Notes under the pieces: generated by a model
Database searches by the model: none
What the model was told of the DNA's origin: nothing
The model's input: only the letters and a program-made list of their open reading frames with translations
Position numbers and translations under genes: made by a program
Origin: Eubacteriales Family XIII. Incertae Sedis bacterium
GTDB lineage: Bacteria; Bacillota; Clostridia; Peptostreptococcales; Anaerovoracaceae
Assembly (NCBI GenBank): GCA_031264295.1
Contig: JAISED010000057.1
Location: forward strand, 1 to 64,000
Length of the DNA stretch: 64,000 bases
Reading direction: 5' to 3'
Shown here: positions 1 through 10,049 of the stretch, one piece after another
How the letters are laid out: each line of letters begins with the position of its first letter
Numbering within the stretch: the first letter of the stretch is position 1

Positions 1-695
1 TGCTGTCGGTTGATATGTACTTGTGCTATTATGACGGCTTTTGCCGAGTGTTGAATGATGAGCAAAAGTATGGTTTTTTTGATACGAGCGGACGCAACGT
101 AACGGGCTTCGTCTTCGACCAGGCCGAGGACTATAGTGAAGGACTCGCGGCAGTTTCAGTATCAGGCAAGTGGGGTTATATGGACACAGATCAGCAGATG
201 ATAATTCCTGCGGTCTACGAGGAAGCTAGCCCTTTCAAAGCCGGTTTCGCTGAGGTCAAAACAACGAACGGCGAACTGGTCAGACTGGAAAATCCAATCC
301 AGGAGTCTCGGGATATAAATATCTATATTAACGAGGCATGGCTCTATACTGAGAAATCTCCATTCATCGAATCCGGCAGAACCATGATCCCCATAAGAAG
401 CATAGCCGAAGCCTTTGGAATGAATGTTCAATGGATTCCATCTGCGAGCGAGGTGATTCTGCAGAATTCCGAACTAATTATCCGATTTCAGATCGGAAGC
501 ACTGAGGCCTCGATCAACTTTTTTGATGACGGCTTCCCCTCTAGAAATGTCATGCTGGACACGGCGCCAACCATTTTTAATGGGAGGACGTATATCCCGT
601 TGAGGTTCATCGCGGAGAACCTTGGATGTTCTGTGACATGGGAACCAAATTCGCGCTCGGTTTTCATGACAAATCTTTGGAGAGCGCCGCAGTGA
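1..695 (+). CDS. WG-repeat / copper amine oxidase N-terminal-like (stalk) domain protein, 5' end probably outside the window
   Basis: ORF from 15; the frame stays open to the window edge. 'GKWGYMDTDQQMIIPAVYEEASPF' is WG-repeat-like; 'GRTMIPIRSIAEAFGMNVQW' and 'GRTYIPLRFIAENLGCSVTW' are typical stalk-domain repeats. Confidence 0.75.
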   Translation, partial: LSVDMYLCYYDGFCRVLNDEQKYGFFDTSGRNVTGFVFDQAEDYSEGLAAVSVSGKWGYMDTDQQMIIPAVYEEASPFKAGFAEVKTTNGELVRLENPIQESRDINIYINEAWLYTEKSPFIESGRTMIPIRSIAEAFGMNVQWIPSASEVILQNSELIIRFQIGSTEASINFFDDGFPSRNVMLDTAPTIFNGRTYIPLRFIAENLGCSVTWEPNSRSVFMTNLWRAPQ

Positions 696-882
696 CAGGC
701 GCTGCATGCTGGATTCCATCTGAAAGGGATACCACGAAAGAAAACAGTTCTTATTTTGTGAAATGTTATGAATTATTGCATCGGCAGATTATCGGAAGAA
801 TCATAATTTGTCTTTTTTAATTTTGAGTTTTGCTTGTAAATCACGATGAAACCGTTTATTATATTGACATCAAATCTATGAG

Positions 883-1749
883 GTGGAACGCGTGATGACG
901 GATAAATCGGGGGCAACAGATAGATCGGCGGCAACTTATAAAAACTCAGGGTATACGTGTGATGTGATTGGGAATTCTCCGGAGGGGACTTATGAACGTC
1001 CGTGCCGTACGCCTTGGGTGTTTAAAAGTCTCTTAGTTATGATAATCATCGTCGTCTTGGTATGTGCGGCGGCGATGGCGCCTTTGCCTGTAGCGCGCCA
1101 GGCTATGGCGGTTATCCCGCCTGCTGAGACGCCTCTCGCCTCGTCAGGGGTAAAAACAATCGAATATATTTGGGAATTTCCGAAAAGAGCATATTGGAAG
1201 TATGAGCTTAATATACCCTACGAGATCTACGATTTCTATAGGCAGATCGACCGCAAAGGCATAAGCGGCTACACGTATTATGTAACTGACGCAAGCGACG
1301 ACGATCTGATGTCCGACATACTGAATTCATTTTCTGTGAGCATAAAAGAGAAGCGTTTCGACGCCGATGAAGCGGCGAACTATATCATAAGCTTTGTACA
1401 AAGCTTGGATTATATACCGGACAATATAGTAACGGGATATGACGAGTATCCGAAATATCCTGTAGAAACCTTGTATGACAGGGGAGGGGACTGTGAGGAT
1501 ACGAGCATATTGTTAGCCGCATTGTTGAAGGAGATGGGCTACAGTGTAGCCCTCATAGGACTTACCGACGATAATATGGAGAACGGGCATATGGGTGTGG
1601 GCATAAAAGGCGTTTCTTCATTGCCGGGGGATTATTTCATCCATGAAGACCAACAATACTACTATATTGAAACGAGTGAAAAAGGCTGGGGCGTCGGAGA
1701 ATTGCCGCCCCAGCTGAAAGATATGAACGCGGTGGTTATGAGTATATGA
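883..1749 (+). CDS. Membrane-anchored transglutaminase-like domain protein
   Basis: One N-terminal TM helix; 'YDRGGDCEDTSILLAALLKEMGYSVALIGL' matches the transglutaminase-core Cys motif, with a later 'GHMGVGI' His region. Confidence 0.7.
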   Translation: MERVMTDKSGATDRSAATYKNSGYTCDVIGNSPEGTYERPCRTPWVFKSLLVMIIIVVLVCAAAMAPLPVARQAMAVIPPAETPLASSGVKTIEYIWEFPKRAYWKYELNIPYEIYDFYRQIDRKGISGYTYYVTDASDDDLMSDILNSFSVSIKEKRFDADEAANYIISFVQSLDYIPDNIVTGYDEYPKYPVETLYDRGGDCEDTSILLAALLKEMGYSVALIGLTDDNMENGHMGVGIKGVSSLPGDYFIHEDQQYYYIETSEKGWGVGELPPQLKDMNAVVMSI

Positions 1750-1752
1750 GTG

Positions 1753-4227
1753 TTATACCCCGGCTTTTGCTCGGCGAAGTTGATCCACCGCCGTAAATGA
1801 GGATATCGTATCCTTATGTCCCGGCAGCGGGACTATTTTATCGTTTATCGCGTCTAAAATCCAAGTTTCCTGCGGGAAAAAGAACTCATCAAACTCAAAC
1901 GGAGGCGTTATCCAATTCTGCGCGCCTACCAGTACCGGGGGAGCATCGAGGAAATCGAAGCATAGCTCGGTAATGTTTCGTGCAACGTCATTGAGGAATG
2001 AACCTCTGGCACAGGCGTCACTGGCAAGGACGACGCGTCCCGTTTTTTCAACGGATTGGACGATGCCGGAGTAATCCAGCGGCACTAGGCTGTGCAGGTT
2101 GATTACTTCCGCGCTCAGCCCGTATTTTTCTTCAAGTATGTCGGCTGCCGCGATCGCTTTATAAAGCGTCGCTCCTATTGTAAGTATCGTGAGATCCGAA
2201 CCGCGCCGCACGATGTTAACATCTCCGAATTTAAGTTCGTATGATTCCTCGGGAACGCCTCCCTCGTGGAAAAGCTCGCCCATGTCGTAAATCCGCTGAC
2301 TTTCAAAGAATACAACGGGATCCGTTCCATTCAGAGCCGCCGTCATCAATCCCTTCGCCTCATAGGGCGTTGCGGGGAAGCAGACCTTTAAGCCGGGTAT
2401 GTGCGTGCAAAGCGCCGTCCAGTCCTGACTGTGCTGGGCGCCGTATTTAGAACCCACGGAGACCCTGAGAACGACGGGCATTTTCAAAATTCCCGCGCTC
2501 ATGGACTGCCACTTTGAGAGCTGGTTGAAGACCTCGTCGCCTGCGCGTCCGATAAAATCGCAATACATGAGTTCAACAACGGCGCGCCCGCCGCTCAAGG
2601 CGTAACCGACGCCGGTTCCGACTATGGCCGCCTCGGAAATGGGCGCGTTGAACAGGCGGGAATGCGGCAGTACTTCGCCGAGACCTCTGTAGACCGCAAA
2701 AGCGCCACCCCAGTCTCTTACATCTTCGCCATAACTTACCAGAGTCGAATCCTCATAGAATTTATCAAGCAGGGGTTCAAATATGGCGTCGCGTATATTG
2801 TAAAGCTTCATCTTACTTACGGCTTTTCCGTTTTGATCGAAGGCGAAGCGGCTTTTGCCCTTGATCTGAACCACCCTTGAGCATTCCTCTTTTGGAATCA
2901 GGGTTTTCGGGACAGCGTCGCCGAAGCTTGGCGTTTTTTCGTTGGAGAACATCAACCTTTCGATGATGAAGTAATCCTTTTTGAAGTCCGCGTAAGGCGA
3001 GATGCTCTCATCAGCCGCCCAACGGCAGACCTTGGTCATACGCTCTTCGACCTCGTTCAGCATGGTTTCGAAGACGGAATCGGGCGCGACTCCGGCGTTC
3101 ACAAGACCGGCGCGGTAGACCTTGCACGGGTCGGCGGCGTGCCAAGCCTCTAATTCCTCCTTGGAGCGGTAGGCATTCTGATCGGAGGTAGAGTGACCGG
3201 ATAATCTGTATGTGAGTACATCCAGAAGAACAGGTCCGTCGCCTTTCGCGAGGATATCGCGCTTGCGGCGGTATGCGTCAATAACCGCTAAGGGATCGTG
3301 CCCCCATACTCGCTCAGCGTGCATTTGATTCGGCGTGATGCCTGCGCCGATCCGGGCGAGCATGTCATATGCCATAGTTTCGCCGCGGGTCTGTCCGCCC
3401 ATGCCGTAGGAGTTGTTGAATATATTGAATATGATGGGGAGTCCGCCCTTACTGTCGTCGCCCCAAAGCGTCTTATACTGATCCATTGCCGAGAAGTTTA
3501 GCGCCTCCCATACCGGACCGCAGCCCAGTGAGCCGTCTCCGATGTTGCAGACGACAAGACCGCTCTTGGCGTTACATTTCTTATAAAGCGCGGCGCCCGT
3601 GGCTATTGTCGCCGAGCCGCCCACGATGGCGTTGTTCGGGTAGACGCCGAAGGGCAGGAAGAAGGCGTGCATAGAACCCCCCATGCCCATGTGAAATCCG
3701 TTGCTTCGCGCGAAGATCTCGCATAAAGTCCCGTAGAGAAGGAAATGAATGGCTAAATCCTTTACGTTTTGCGCAGTGTAAATGCTCTCCAAAGAGCGCA
3801 GAATCCGCCCGTCGAAGAACTTCTCCATGACATCCAAAAGCGCGTCGTCGCTAAGCTTTTCTATTGCCGATAATGATTTTGCTAATATCTCACTGTGACT
3901 CCTGTGACTGCCGAAAATGATATCTTCGGGCTGCAGCAGGTAGGCCTGACCGACAGCCGCCGATTCCTGCCCCAGCGACAAGTGGGCGGGACCGGGATAG
4001 CTGGTTTCAACCCCGTTATAGCTGCCTTGTGTTTTAATCTGATTCAGCATGTGCTCAAAGGCGCGCAATATGATAATATCACGGTAAATGCGCTTTAAAG
4101 CCTCGTCGGAGAATTCACCCCGCGCCTCGGATATGGTTTTTTGGTATTGATTGACCGGTATATCTTCGAATTTGATCCCGCCGCTTTTCTGCAATTCCGC
4201 CGGATCTACAAATAATGATTTGGGCAT
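1753..4227 (-). CDS. Fused 2-oxoacid dehydrogenase E1 (alpha+beta) component, thiamine-diphosphate dependent
   Basis: N-terminal half E1-alpha ('GDGSLGCGPVWEALNFSAM' ThDP motif); C-terminal half transketolase-like E1-beta ('EAAIVGTGVGYALSGGRAVVELMYCDFIGRAGDEVFNQLSKW'). Adjacent to E3 and E2 genes. Confidence 0.9.
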   Translation of the reverse strand: MPKSLFVDPAELQKSGGIKFEDIPVNQYQKTISEARGEFSDEALKRIYRDIIILRAFEHMLNQIKTQGSYNGVETSYPGPAHLSLGQESAAVGQAYLLQPEDIIFGSHRSHSEILAKSLSAIEKLSDDALLDVMEKFFDGRILRSLESIYTAQNVKDLAIHFLLYGTLCEIFARSNGFHMGMGGSMHAFFLPFGVYPNNAIVGGSATIATGAALYKKCNAKSGLVVCNIGDGSLGCGPVWEALNFSAMDQYKTLWGDDSKGGLPIIFNIFNNSYGMGGQTRGETMAYDMLARIGAGITPNQMHAERVWGHDPLAVIDAYRRKRDILAKGDGPVLLDVLTYRLSGHSTSDQNAYRSKEELEAWHAADPCKVYRAGLVNAGVAPDSVFETMLNEVEERMTKVCRWAADESISPYADFKKDYFIIERLMFSNEKTPSFGDAVPKTLIPKEECSRVVQIKGKSRFAFDQNGKAVSKMKLYNIRDAIFEPLLDKFYEDSTLVSYGEDVRDWGGAFAVYRGLGEVLPHSRLFNAPISEAAIVGTGVGYALSGGRAVVELMYCDFIGRAGDEVFNQLSKWQSMSAGILKMPVVLRVSVGSKYGAQHSQDWTALCTHIPGLKVCFPATPYEAKGLMTAALNGTDPVVFFESQRIYDMGELFHEGGVPEESYELKFGDVNIVRRGSDLTILTIGATLYKAIAAADILEEKYGLSAEVINLHSLVPLDYSGIVQSVEKTGRVVLASDACARGSFLNDVARNITELCFDFLDAPPVLVGAQNWITPPFEFDEFFFPQETWILDAINDKIVPLPGHKDTISSFTAVDQLRRAKAGV

Positions 4228-4238
4228 CCTTTATCTCC

Positions 4239-5609
4239 TCATTTTATCTCAAACAATGCTTCTCTGATGATTTCCCCGACGGTCGGGTGGGGGAAGACCA
4301 TTTCCTTTAATGTTTCCAGCGGCCAGCCGCTTTCCACTATGAAGACGGCGGATGTGATGATCTCTGACGCGTATCCGCCGATCATGTGGACGCCAAGAAC
4401 GCGCCCGGAACCTTTGTCCAAAAGCAGCTTGCATATGCCGTCGCCGCCTTCGTTTTCCGCTACATACCTGCCGGCGTAGCGCATAGATATCTTCGTGCTC
4501 TTTACCGCCAGACCCTTTGCGGCGGCGGATTCTTCGGTCTCGCCGACGCTTGCCGCCTCCGGTTGGGTGTAGATAACGGAAGGTATGGCGTTATATCGCA
4601 TGGAGTCTTTTCTGCCTAACATATTGTTGACCGCAACTTCCGCCTCTCTGTAGGCCGTATGCGCCAACATACTCTTACCGTTGACGTCGCCCGCCGCGTA
4701 GACGTCCGGTACGCCGACGCGCATCTGACGATCTGTGACGACAGCGCCTCTTTCGATGTAGACGCCTATATTTTCAAGCCCGATGCCGCTTATAGCGGGT
4801 TTCCTGCCGATGGAGAGCAAGACCCTGTCAGCGGTGATGAGTTCGGAAGCATCGCCCGTTTCGAGCCGTATCCCCTTGGGGCTGATCTCAGTTACCTTGC
4901 TGCCGAGACGGAACTCGACGCCCTTTTTCTGCAGGTTCTTTTGAAGTATGGCGGATATTTCCGCGTCGAAAGGACCGGCGATCTTATCCAGCATTTCGAC
5001 GACGCTGACCTTTACGTCTGCGGCGGCGAAGTATCCCGCCATCTCCAGACCGATCACACCGCCCCCGACAATAAGCAGATGCTTAGGGAGTTCCCGCGCG
5101 TCGAGGATTTCGCGGCTCGTCATGACAAAGCCGGATTTAAGCCCCTCGGCTGCGCCCGGTATGGGCGGAATAAGAGCTTCGGAACCGGTCGCGATCAGCA
5201 GCTTGGAAGCGGTGAACGACTGCCCGTCCGCCTCTACGATGAAGCCGTCCGGCGTTTTTTGCTGTATGACGGCTTCCGCCGTGAATACATCTACACCGCC
5301 GGTCTTCATCTTCGCGCCTACACCGGACACCAGGGCTTTGACCACCTTATCTTTCCGCGAGATTACCGCATTATGGTCGAGCGACGGATTTTCGATGTGA
5401 ACGCCGAACGCAGCGCCGTGGGCTGCTGAGTCCAGTATCTTTGCGGAATAGAGCAAGCTCTTCGTGGGTATACAGCCCTCGTTCAGGCAGACGCCCCCAA
5501 GACTGCGTTTTTCAAACAGCGCTGTGGACATGCCGCCTGCGGAAGCGCGCTCCGCGGCCAGATAACCCGCCGGACCCCCTCCGATTATTATCAAATCATA
5601 TTTTTTCAT
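4239..5609 (-). CDS. lpdA: Dihydrolipoyl dehydrogenase (E3)
   Basis: 'IIGGGPAGYLAAERA', redox motif 'GGVCLNEGCIPTKSLL', 'VYAAGDVNGKSMLAHTA', C-terminal 'FPHPTVGEI'. Confidence 0.93.
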   Translation of the reverse strand: MKKYDLIIIGGGPAGYLAAERASAGGMSTALFEKRSLGGVCLNEGCIPTKSLLYSAKILDSAAHGAAFGVHIENPSLDHNAVISRKDKVVKALVSGVGAKMKTGGVDVFTAEAVIQQKTPDGFIVEADGQSFTASKLLIATGSEALIPPIPGAAEGLKSGFVMTSREILDARELPKHLLIVGGGVIGLEMAGYFAAADVKVSVVEMLDKIAGPFDAEISAILQKNLQKKGVEFRLGSKVTEISPKGIRLETGDASELITADRVLLSIGRKPAISGIGLENIGVYIERGAVVTDRQMRVGVPDVYAAGDVNGKSMLAHTAYREAEVAVNNMLGRKDSMRYNAIPSVIYTQPEAASVGETEESAAAKGLAVKSTKISMRYAGRYVAENEGGDGICKLLLDKGSGRVLGVHMIGGYASEIITSAVFIVESGWPLETLKEMVFPHPTVGEIIREALFEIK

Positions 5610-5685
5610 AAAGCCTCCTTAGGCAACTAAACAGTCAACGATTGGCCGATAGCCGGTCGACGATCAGCTATTGGCCGGCCAACGG

Positions 5686-7245
5686 TCAACCGAGCGCTAA
5701 CAGCAGGGTGAATTGTTCCAGATTCCGGCATAGGACTTGTGCGAAGCGCGACGCGGGAGCGCCGTCAACTGCGCGGTGGTCGTATGTGAGGGAAAGTCCT
5801 ATGGACGGATACGTCTCAATGCCGCTGTGAGCCTGCCTGACCTTTGTCACTGTGCCGCAAACACCCAGAATCGCCACTTGGGGCGGATTGATTATGGGTG
5901 TAAATGATTCTACACCCGTCGGTCCCAGGTTAGAAACCGTAAATGTTGCGCCGCGCAGTTTGTCAGGATTTATACTTCCGGAACGGGCTTGTTCCGCGAG
6001 CGTCTTAACCTCGGCTGAGATCTGCGACAGGGATTTTTTATCCGCGTCGAATATTGTCGGAACCATCAAGCCCCTCGGCGTATCAACTGCCACGCCCAGA
6101 TGCACGCCCGTGAAGCGGCGCAGTGTATTGTCCAGGAAATGGCTGTTAAGCGCCGGATAATCCTTGAGTGTACGGGCGACACCGTAGAGGATCATGTCGC
6201 CGATTGAAATCGTGCCGCCGCCGTCGCCGCTATTCTTGATCTGCGAGCGGAAGGCTAGAACAGCGGACGCGTCGAATGAATGATGATGGGTGAGCTGAGC
6301 GGTGTTTTGCAGTGATTGGAGCATGGACTCAGCTATTAAACTCCGGATCTTAGAGAGTTTTTCATCGTAATAGCCCTTGCTTTCCGCATCCGGGCTTCCC
6401 GCGCCGCCGGACGCCGCACTTGCCGGATTCGCAACACCGGATGCCGCGCCTGCCGGATTCGCACAGCCGATATTTAGACCGCTGCCCGTTGCTGCGGCAG
6501 CGCTTGCTTTGCCCGCCGCTGATTGGGCAGGCAGGCCATCTTGACGTATCTGCCGATCAAGGCTTCTGATATCGCGTTCTATTATCCTGCCGCTCGGTCC
6601 CGTGGGTATGGCGGCGCCTATGTCCAAGCCAAATCGCCCCGCGAGGGCTTTGGCTCTGGGAGAGGCGGCTGCCGCGCCCGAGCTTGTAACTCCGGCAGCG
6701 CCCGCACCGCCGCCGCTTGCAACTTTCGCATCGGTCGCGGCGCCTGTGCCGTTTCCACTCACGCCGCTCGCAGCGTCCGAGCCGCCATCGGCCGCGGAAG
6801 CAAAGCCGCCGCCGCTTGCAGCGTTCGCGCCGGCGCCTGGTGCATTCGCGCCGCCCGCAGTGTTCGCGTCGTCGCCGGTCGCAGAACCGCCGTCGGTCGC
6901 AACGCTCGCAGCATCCGAACCGTCGCTGGTCGCAGAACCGCCGCCGCCTGCAGCTCCCGCGTCCGCGGAACCCGCGCCGCCGGGTCTCAGCGAGGACACG
7001 TCTTCACCGGGACTGCCTACCGCGCATACCGGTTTAAGTACGGCGACCTCATCGCCATCCGCGTAAAATATTTCAAGCAATACGCCGTCGGCGGTGGACT
7101 CACATTCAAACGTCGCCTTATCCGTTTCGTAATCAAACAAAATATCGCCGATCTTAACCGAATCACCGGCCTTCTTTTTCCATGTGCCTATAAGACAACT
7201 TTCCACAGATATGCCTGCTTTTGGCATGAGTACTGTTTCAGCCAT
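5686..7245 (-). CDS. Dihydrolipoamide acyltransferase (E2) with lipoyl, PSBD and catalytic domains and a very long Ala/Gly/Ser linker
   Basis: Lipoyl 'YETDKATFECES', PSBD 'SPRAKALAGRFGLDIGAAIPTGPSGRIIERDI', catalytic C-terminus 'SLTYDHRAVDGAPASRFAQ'. Confidence 0.92.
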   Translation of the reverse strand: MAETVLMPKAGISVESCLIGTWKKKAGDSVKIGDILFDYETDKATFECESTADGVLLEIFYADGDEVAVLKPVCAVGSPGEDVSSLRPGGAGSADAGAAGGGGSATSDGSDAASVATDGGSATGDDANTAGGANAPGAGANAASGGGFASAADGGSDAASGVSGNGTGAATDAKVASGGGAGAAGVTSSGAAAASPRAKALAGRFGLDIGAAIPTGPSGRIIERDIRSLDRQIRQDGLPAQSAAGKASAAAATGSGLNIGCANPAGAASGVANPASAASGGAGSPDAESKGYYDEKLSKIRSLIAESMLQSLQNTAQLTHHHSFDASAVLAFRSQIKNSGDGGGTISIGDMILYGVARTLKDYPALNSHFLDNTLRRFTGVHLGVAVDTPRGLMVPTIFDADKKSLSQISAEVKTLAEQARSGSINPDKLRGATFTVSNLGPTGVESFTPIINPPQVAILGVCGTVTKVRQAHSGIETYPSIGLSLTYDHRAVDGAPASRFAQVLCRNLEQFTLLLALG

Positions 7246-7270
7246 GTTAATCCTCCTAACATAGGGTGTT

Positions 7271-7305
7271 ACTCAAACGCCACGCCATTCACGCGGCGTT
7301 TGAGT
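7271..7305. terminator. Intergenic stem-loop between the E2 and Zn-dehydrogenase genes
   Basis: ACTCAAACGCC (7271-7281) and GGCGTTTGAGT (7295-7305) are perfectly complementary; no clear T-tract. Confidence 0.45.
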
Positions 7306-7347
7306 AGTTTTGATTTAAACTTATGATCGCCTGCCGCCTGACAGTTG

Positions 7348-8610
7348 TTAAATCAAGAGCGGTTTGGCGTTGGCCAACAGGTAATCCTCCGCCTGTTTAT
7401 TCCACAATCCTCCGCCTGCGGTGCAGATCCGGTGCAATTCAGCGAAAAGCGCGTCGGTTTTACCCTTTTCCTCAAAGTCTTCTATAGCGGTCAAAGGCAG
7501 GGAGATATGGTTGTAGATGAGCTTTTTCCCCCCTGCGATCTCCGGAAGGTTGAGAATGGCGTCACGGGCGCTGTCCAAACCGCCTATGTGCGTCACAAGG
7601 ACGGCCGGGTGCAAGAGCTCATCGGACGCCATATTCAACGCTTCCTTCATATCATCGGTGTTACCGCCGGAGGTGCCTGTGATATGCGTTGCATTATAGT
7701 GAACATTGTAGAAGTTATATTTGGCGCCGAATTTTTCATCCGAGGGTCCGGCGAAGAAATTCAGACAACCGTCATAGGCGAGCACCGCGTCCGCCTGCTC
7801 CACAACCTGAGATACGGGAGCAAATACGAAAACGTCGTCAAAGCCCTTACCGCCTGTAATGTCGAGCAGTTCTTGCACGGCGTCGCCGCAGGCCGCAGTG
7901 TTCAGGTATATGAGCCGCACGCCCGATTGCCGGGCGCTTTCTACGGAAAGGAACTGCGCCGCCCGCGCCAAGCGTTCCTCATTTATATCGGTAACGACTA
8001 ATGTGCCGGGCTTGTGTTCGCGATGCAGCACATAATCCACCATGGCAAGCCCCATAGGCCCTGCCGCAGCGAGCATTGCCATGAAACCGCCCTGGACGGG
8101 CTCCATGATATGGCTGTATTCGCCCTGCACAGTATGGTAGTTTGCGTGAACCGCGCCGACCACGCAGGAGAGGGGTTCTATGAGAGAACCGTAGAAAAAG
8201 GCGTCCCCGTTGTAGGGTATGAGGTAATCGCCGAGGGTGACGCGTGAAGGAATGATGCCGTAGGTCATATTGCCGCCCATGTTTTGGAAGCTGTAACCGA
8301 TGGCGTCATAGGTGCCCTTCATAGCGGTCTGCACGATGAAGCGCTGACCGGGTTTATAGCGATCCCTTATATCCTCGCCGACCTCGATGATCTCCCCACA
8401 GAACTCATGGCCGAGCACTGTCGGGTTTTGTGCGACGTCGTCCGGTACGCGTTTGTGCTCCGCGCCACGAACGGCGGCTTTGTATGAGGACATGCATATG
8501 CTGTCCGTTACCAATTTAACCAGGAGTTCATCCTTTTCTATAGGGGGCAGCTCAAACGTTTCGAGCCGCAGATCGTTTTTGCCGTAAAGCCTCAGTGCTG
8601 TTGTTTTCAT
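7348..8610 (-). CDS. Zinc-binding (medium-chain) dehydrogenase, sorbitol/L-sorbose-1-phosphate reductase-like
   Basis: 'VLGHEFCGEIIEVG' MDR motif; Rossmann-like 'AAAGPMGLAMVDYVL'. The ORF extends to 8655, but RBS AAGGAGC precedes the ATG at 8610. Confidence 0.8.
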   Translation of the reverse strand: MKTTALRLYGKNDLRLETFELPPIEKDELLVKLVTDSICMSSYKAAVRGAEHKRVPDDVAQNPTVLGHEFCGEIIEVGEDIRDRYKPGQRFIVQTAMKGTYDAIGYSFQNMGGNMTYGIIPSRVTLGDYLIPYNGDAFFYGSLIEPLSCVVGAVHANYHTVQGEYSHIMEPVQGGFMAMLAAAGPMGLAMVDYVLHREHKPGTLVVTDINEERLARAAQFLSVESARQSGVRLIYLNTAACGDAVQELLDITGGKGFDDVFVFAPVSQVVEQADAVLAYDGCLNFFAGPSDEKFGAKYNFYNVHYNATHITGTSGGNTDDMKEALNMASDELLHPAVLVTHIGGLDSARDAILNLPEIAGGKKLIYNHISLPLTAIEDFEEKGKTDALFAELHRICTAGGGLWNKQAEDYLLANAKPLLI

Positions 8611-8672
8611 ATCTTGTGCTCCTTGTAAAATGTATTTATGTTTTGAAGAGTTCATTTAGTGAATTATTTCCG

Positions 8673-9962
8673 TCAAGATCTGCCTTTCTTCCCGAAATAC
8701 GCAATTCTCTCTTTCAAATCCGGCATTGCTTGTACCGCCTTTGAACTGAACATGCCGTTCGACTGATCGACAGATGCGGCTTTTTCGTGACCGATGAGCG
8801 CCCAGGTTGAATCCACAAGATGGCGGAAAGCAGGTTGTGCCAGCATCTCACAGATAAATGACTGTGTCGGCGCGTTGATGTCCTCGCCTGATATCTGGAA
8901 CAAGCCGCCTGCGTCTGAAAGCCGCATGAGTCTTTGGAGCTGCTCAAGGGAGTTGCGGGCGGGCATGTAGGTGACAGCATTGAAGCCCTCTCGCACAAGC
9001 CAGTCGATCAGTTCCTCGAGATATTCATCCTCGAAACGGTTGCTCTTTTTATCTCCGGTAATGCTGTCTGTCACATCGCCCAGATAAGGATAGGCGGAGA
9101 TTGCGCCGATTGATTTCACAAATTCAAGAAATTCAAATACGTCAGGGCATTCATCATTCGCATCAATGTAAAATTCCTTGACAAGGTGAGCCTTCAATAC
9201 GCCGAGTAAATGGTATTCGTATATCGGGTCGTCGGGATTTAAAAGCGCGGCGGCTGTTTTTTCGCCAACAGGGAGTGATAATTCATCGGTTAAAAATTCG
9301 AGACAAGCCTTTCCCCTGCCGAATCTCTTTGAAATTTTAAGGGCGAGGGCGAACAGTATGTGACGTTCTGTGATCACGCCGCCGCTTTTAAACTGAGAGA
9401 TCATCTCCACGTCGGGCTTGAAATCCAGGTCAATGCCGCTTCCCGAGAGTGATTTGTTCAAGCGCTCGACCATGAGCCGATCACGCAGCGCCCGGCTTTC
9501 GCGATACGGCTTCAGCCATTTCTGCGCCTTTTCAATATTTTGATGCGGGATGCCGTGACATGCCATGTAAGCGATGGAGTTTTGATCCGGATTATTTATG
9601 CGCCTGCCGACAAAGGGGCTATGATCCATCTTTACGCGGCACTCGAAACCTACGGTCGCCGCGACGCCTGTGATTTTACACGCCTCTAAGAATTCCCACG
9701 CGCCCGCTACGCTGTCATGATCCATGATCCCGGCGGTGGTCAATCCGTTGCGCTTTGCCGCACAGGCCGCCGCCGTGGGGGAATAGGGCGAAAATGAATA
9801 AATGCTGTGAATATGGTTATTAACGAACTCGGCGGATGAGTTCACGGAACGCTCTTCCGCGCGGCGGCGTTCGTAGGCGTTTTTCAGCGCCGCCAGTCTT
9901 TTTTCAGGACGGTCTTGCGATAACTCTAAGGCCGTTTTGTAATTGTCTTCGTATGTGCTCAT
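8673..9962 (-). CDS. PHP-domain metal-dependent phosphoesterase-like protein
   Basis: 'NNHIHSIYSFSPYSPTAAACAAKRNGLTTAGIMDHDSVAG' is a PHP signature (HxH ... DHD). Confidence 0.8.
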   Translation of the reverse strand: MSTYEDNYKTALELSQDRPEKRLAALKNAYERRRAEERSVNSSAEFVNNHIHSIYSFSPYSPTAAACAAKRNGLTTAGIMDHDSVAGAWEFLEACKITGVAATVGFECRVKMDHSPFVGRRINNPDQNSIAYMACHGIPHQNIEKAQKWLKPYRESRALRDRLMVERLNKSLSGSGIDLDFKPDVEMISQFKSGGVITERHILFALALKISKRFGRGKACLEFLTDELSLPVGEKTAAALLNPDDPIYEYHLLGVLKAHLVKEFYIDANDECPDVFEFLEFVKSIGAISAYPYLGDVTDSITGDKKSNRFEDEYLEELIDWLVREGFNAVTYMPARNSLEQLQRLMRLSDAGGLFQISGEDINAPTQSFICEMLAQPAFRHLVDSTWALIGHEKAASVDQSNGMFSSKAVQAMPDLKERIAYFGKKGRS

Positions 9963-10049
9963 GCTTATCTCCGTTTTTGATTTTATGGCAGGCGACGCCC
10001 CCTACCCGACTCGCTCACGATAGTACCTGCCCGCTTCACCGCAGACGTA

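Noticed and set aside
4659-5429. 256-aa plus-strand ORF opposite lpdA
   Set aside because: Antisense shadow ORF of a strongly conserved E3 gene; no recognisable domain or RBS context.
5640-5690. GATTGGCCGATAGCCGGTCGACGATCAGCTATTGGCCGGCC as a regulatory palindrome
   Set aside because: Only imperfect, overlapping GC-rich similarities; too weak to distinguish from chance or local slippage.
6523-7326. 267-aa and 154-aa plus-strand ORFs opposite the E2 gene
   Set aside because: Low-complexity Ala/Arg-rich translations caused by the GC-rich linker repeat on the other strand.
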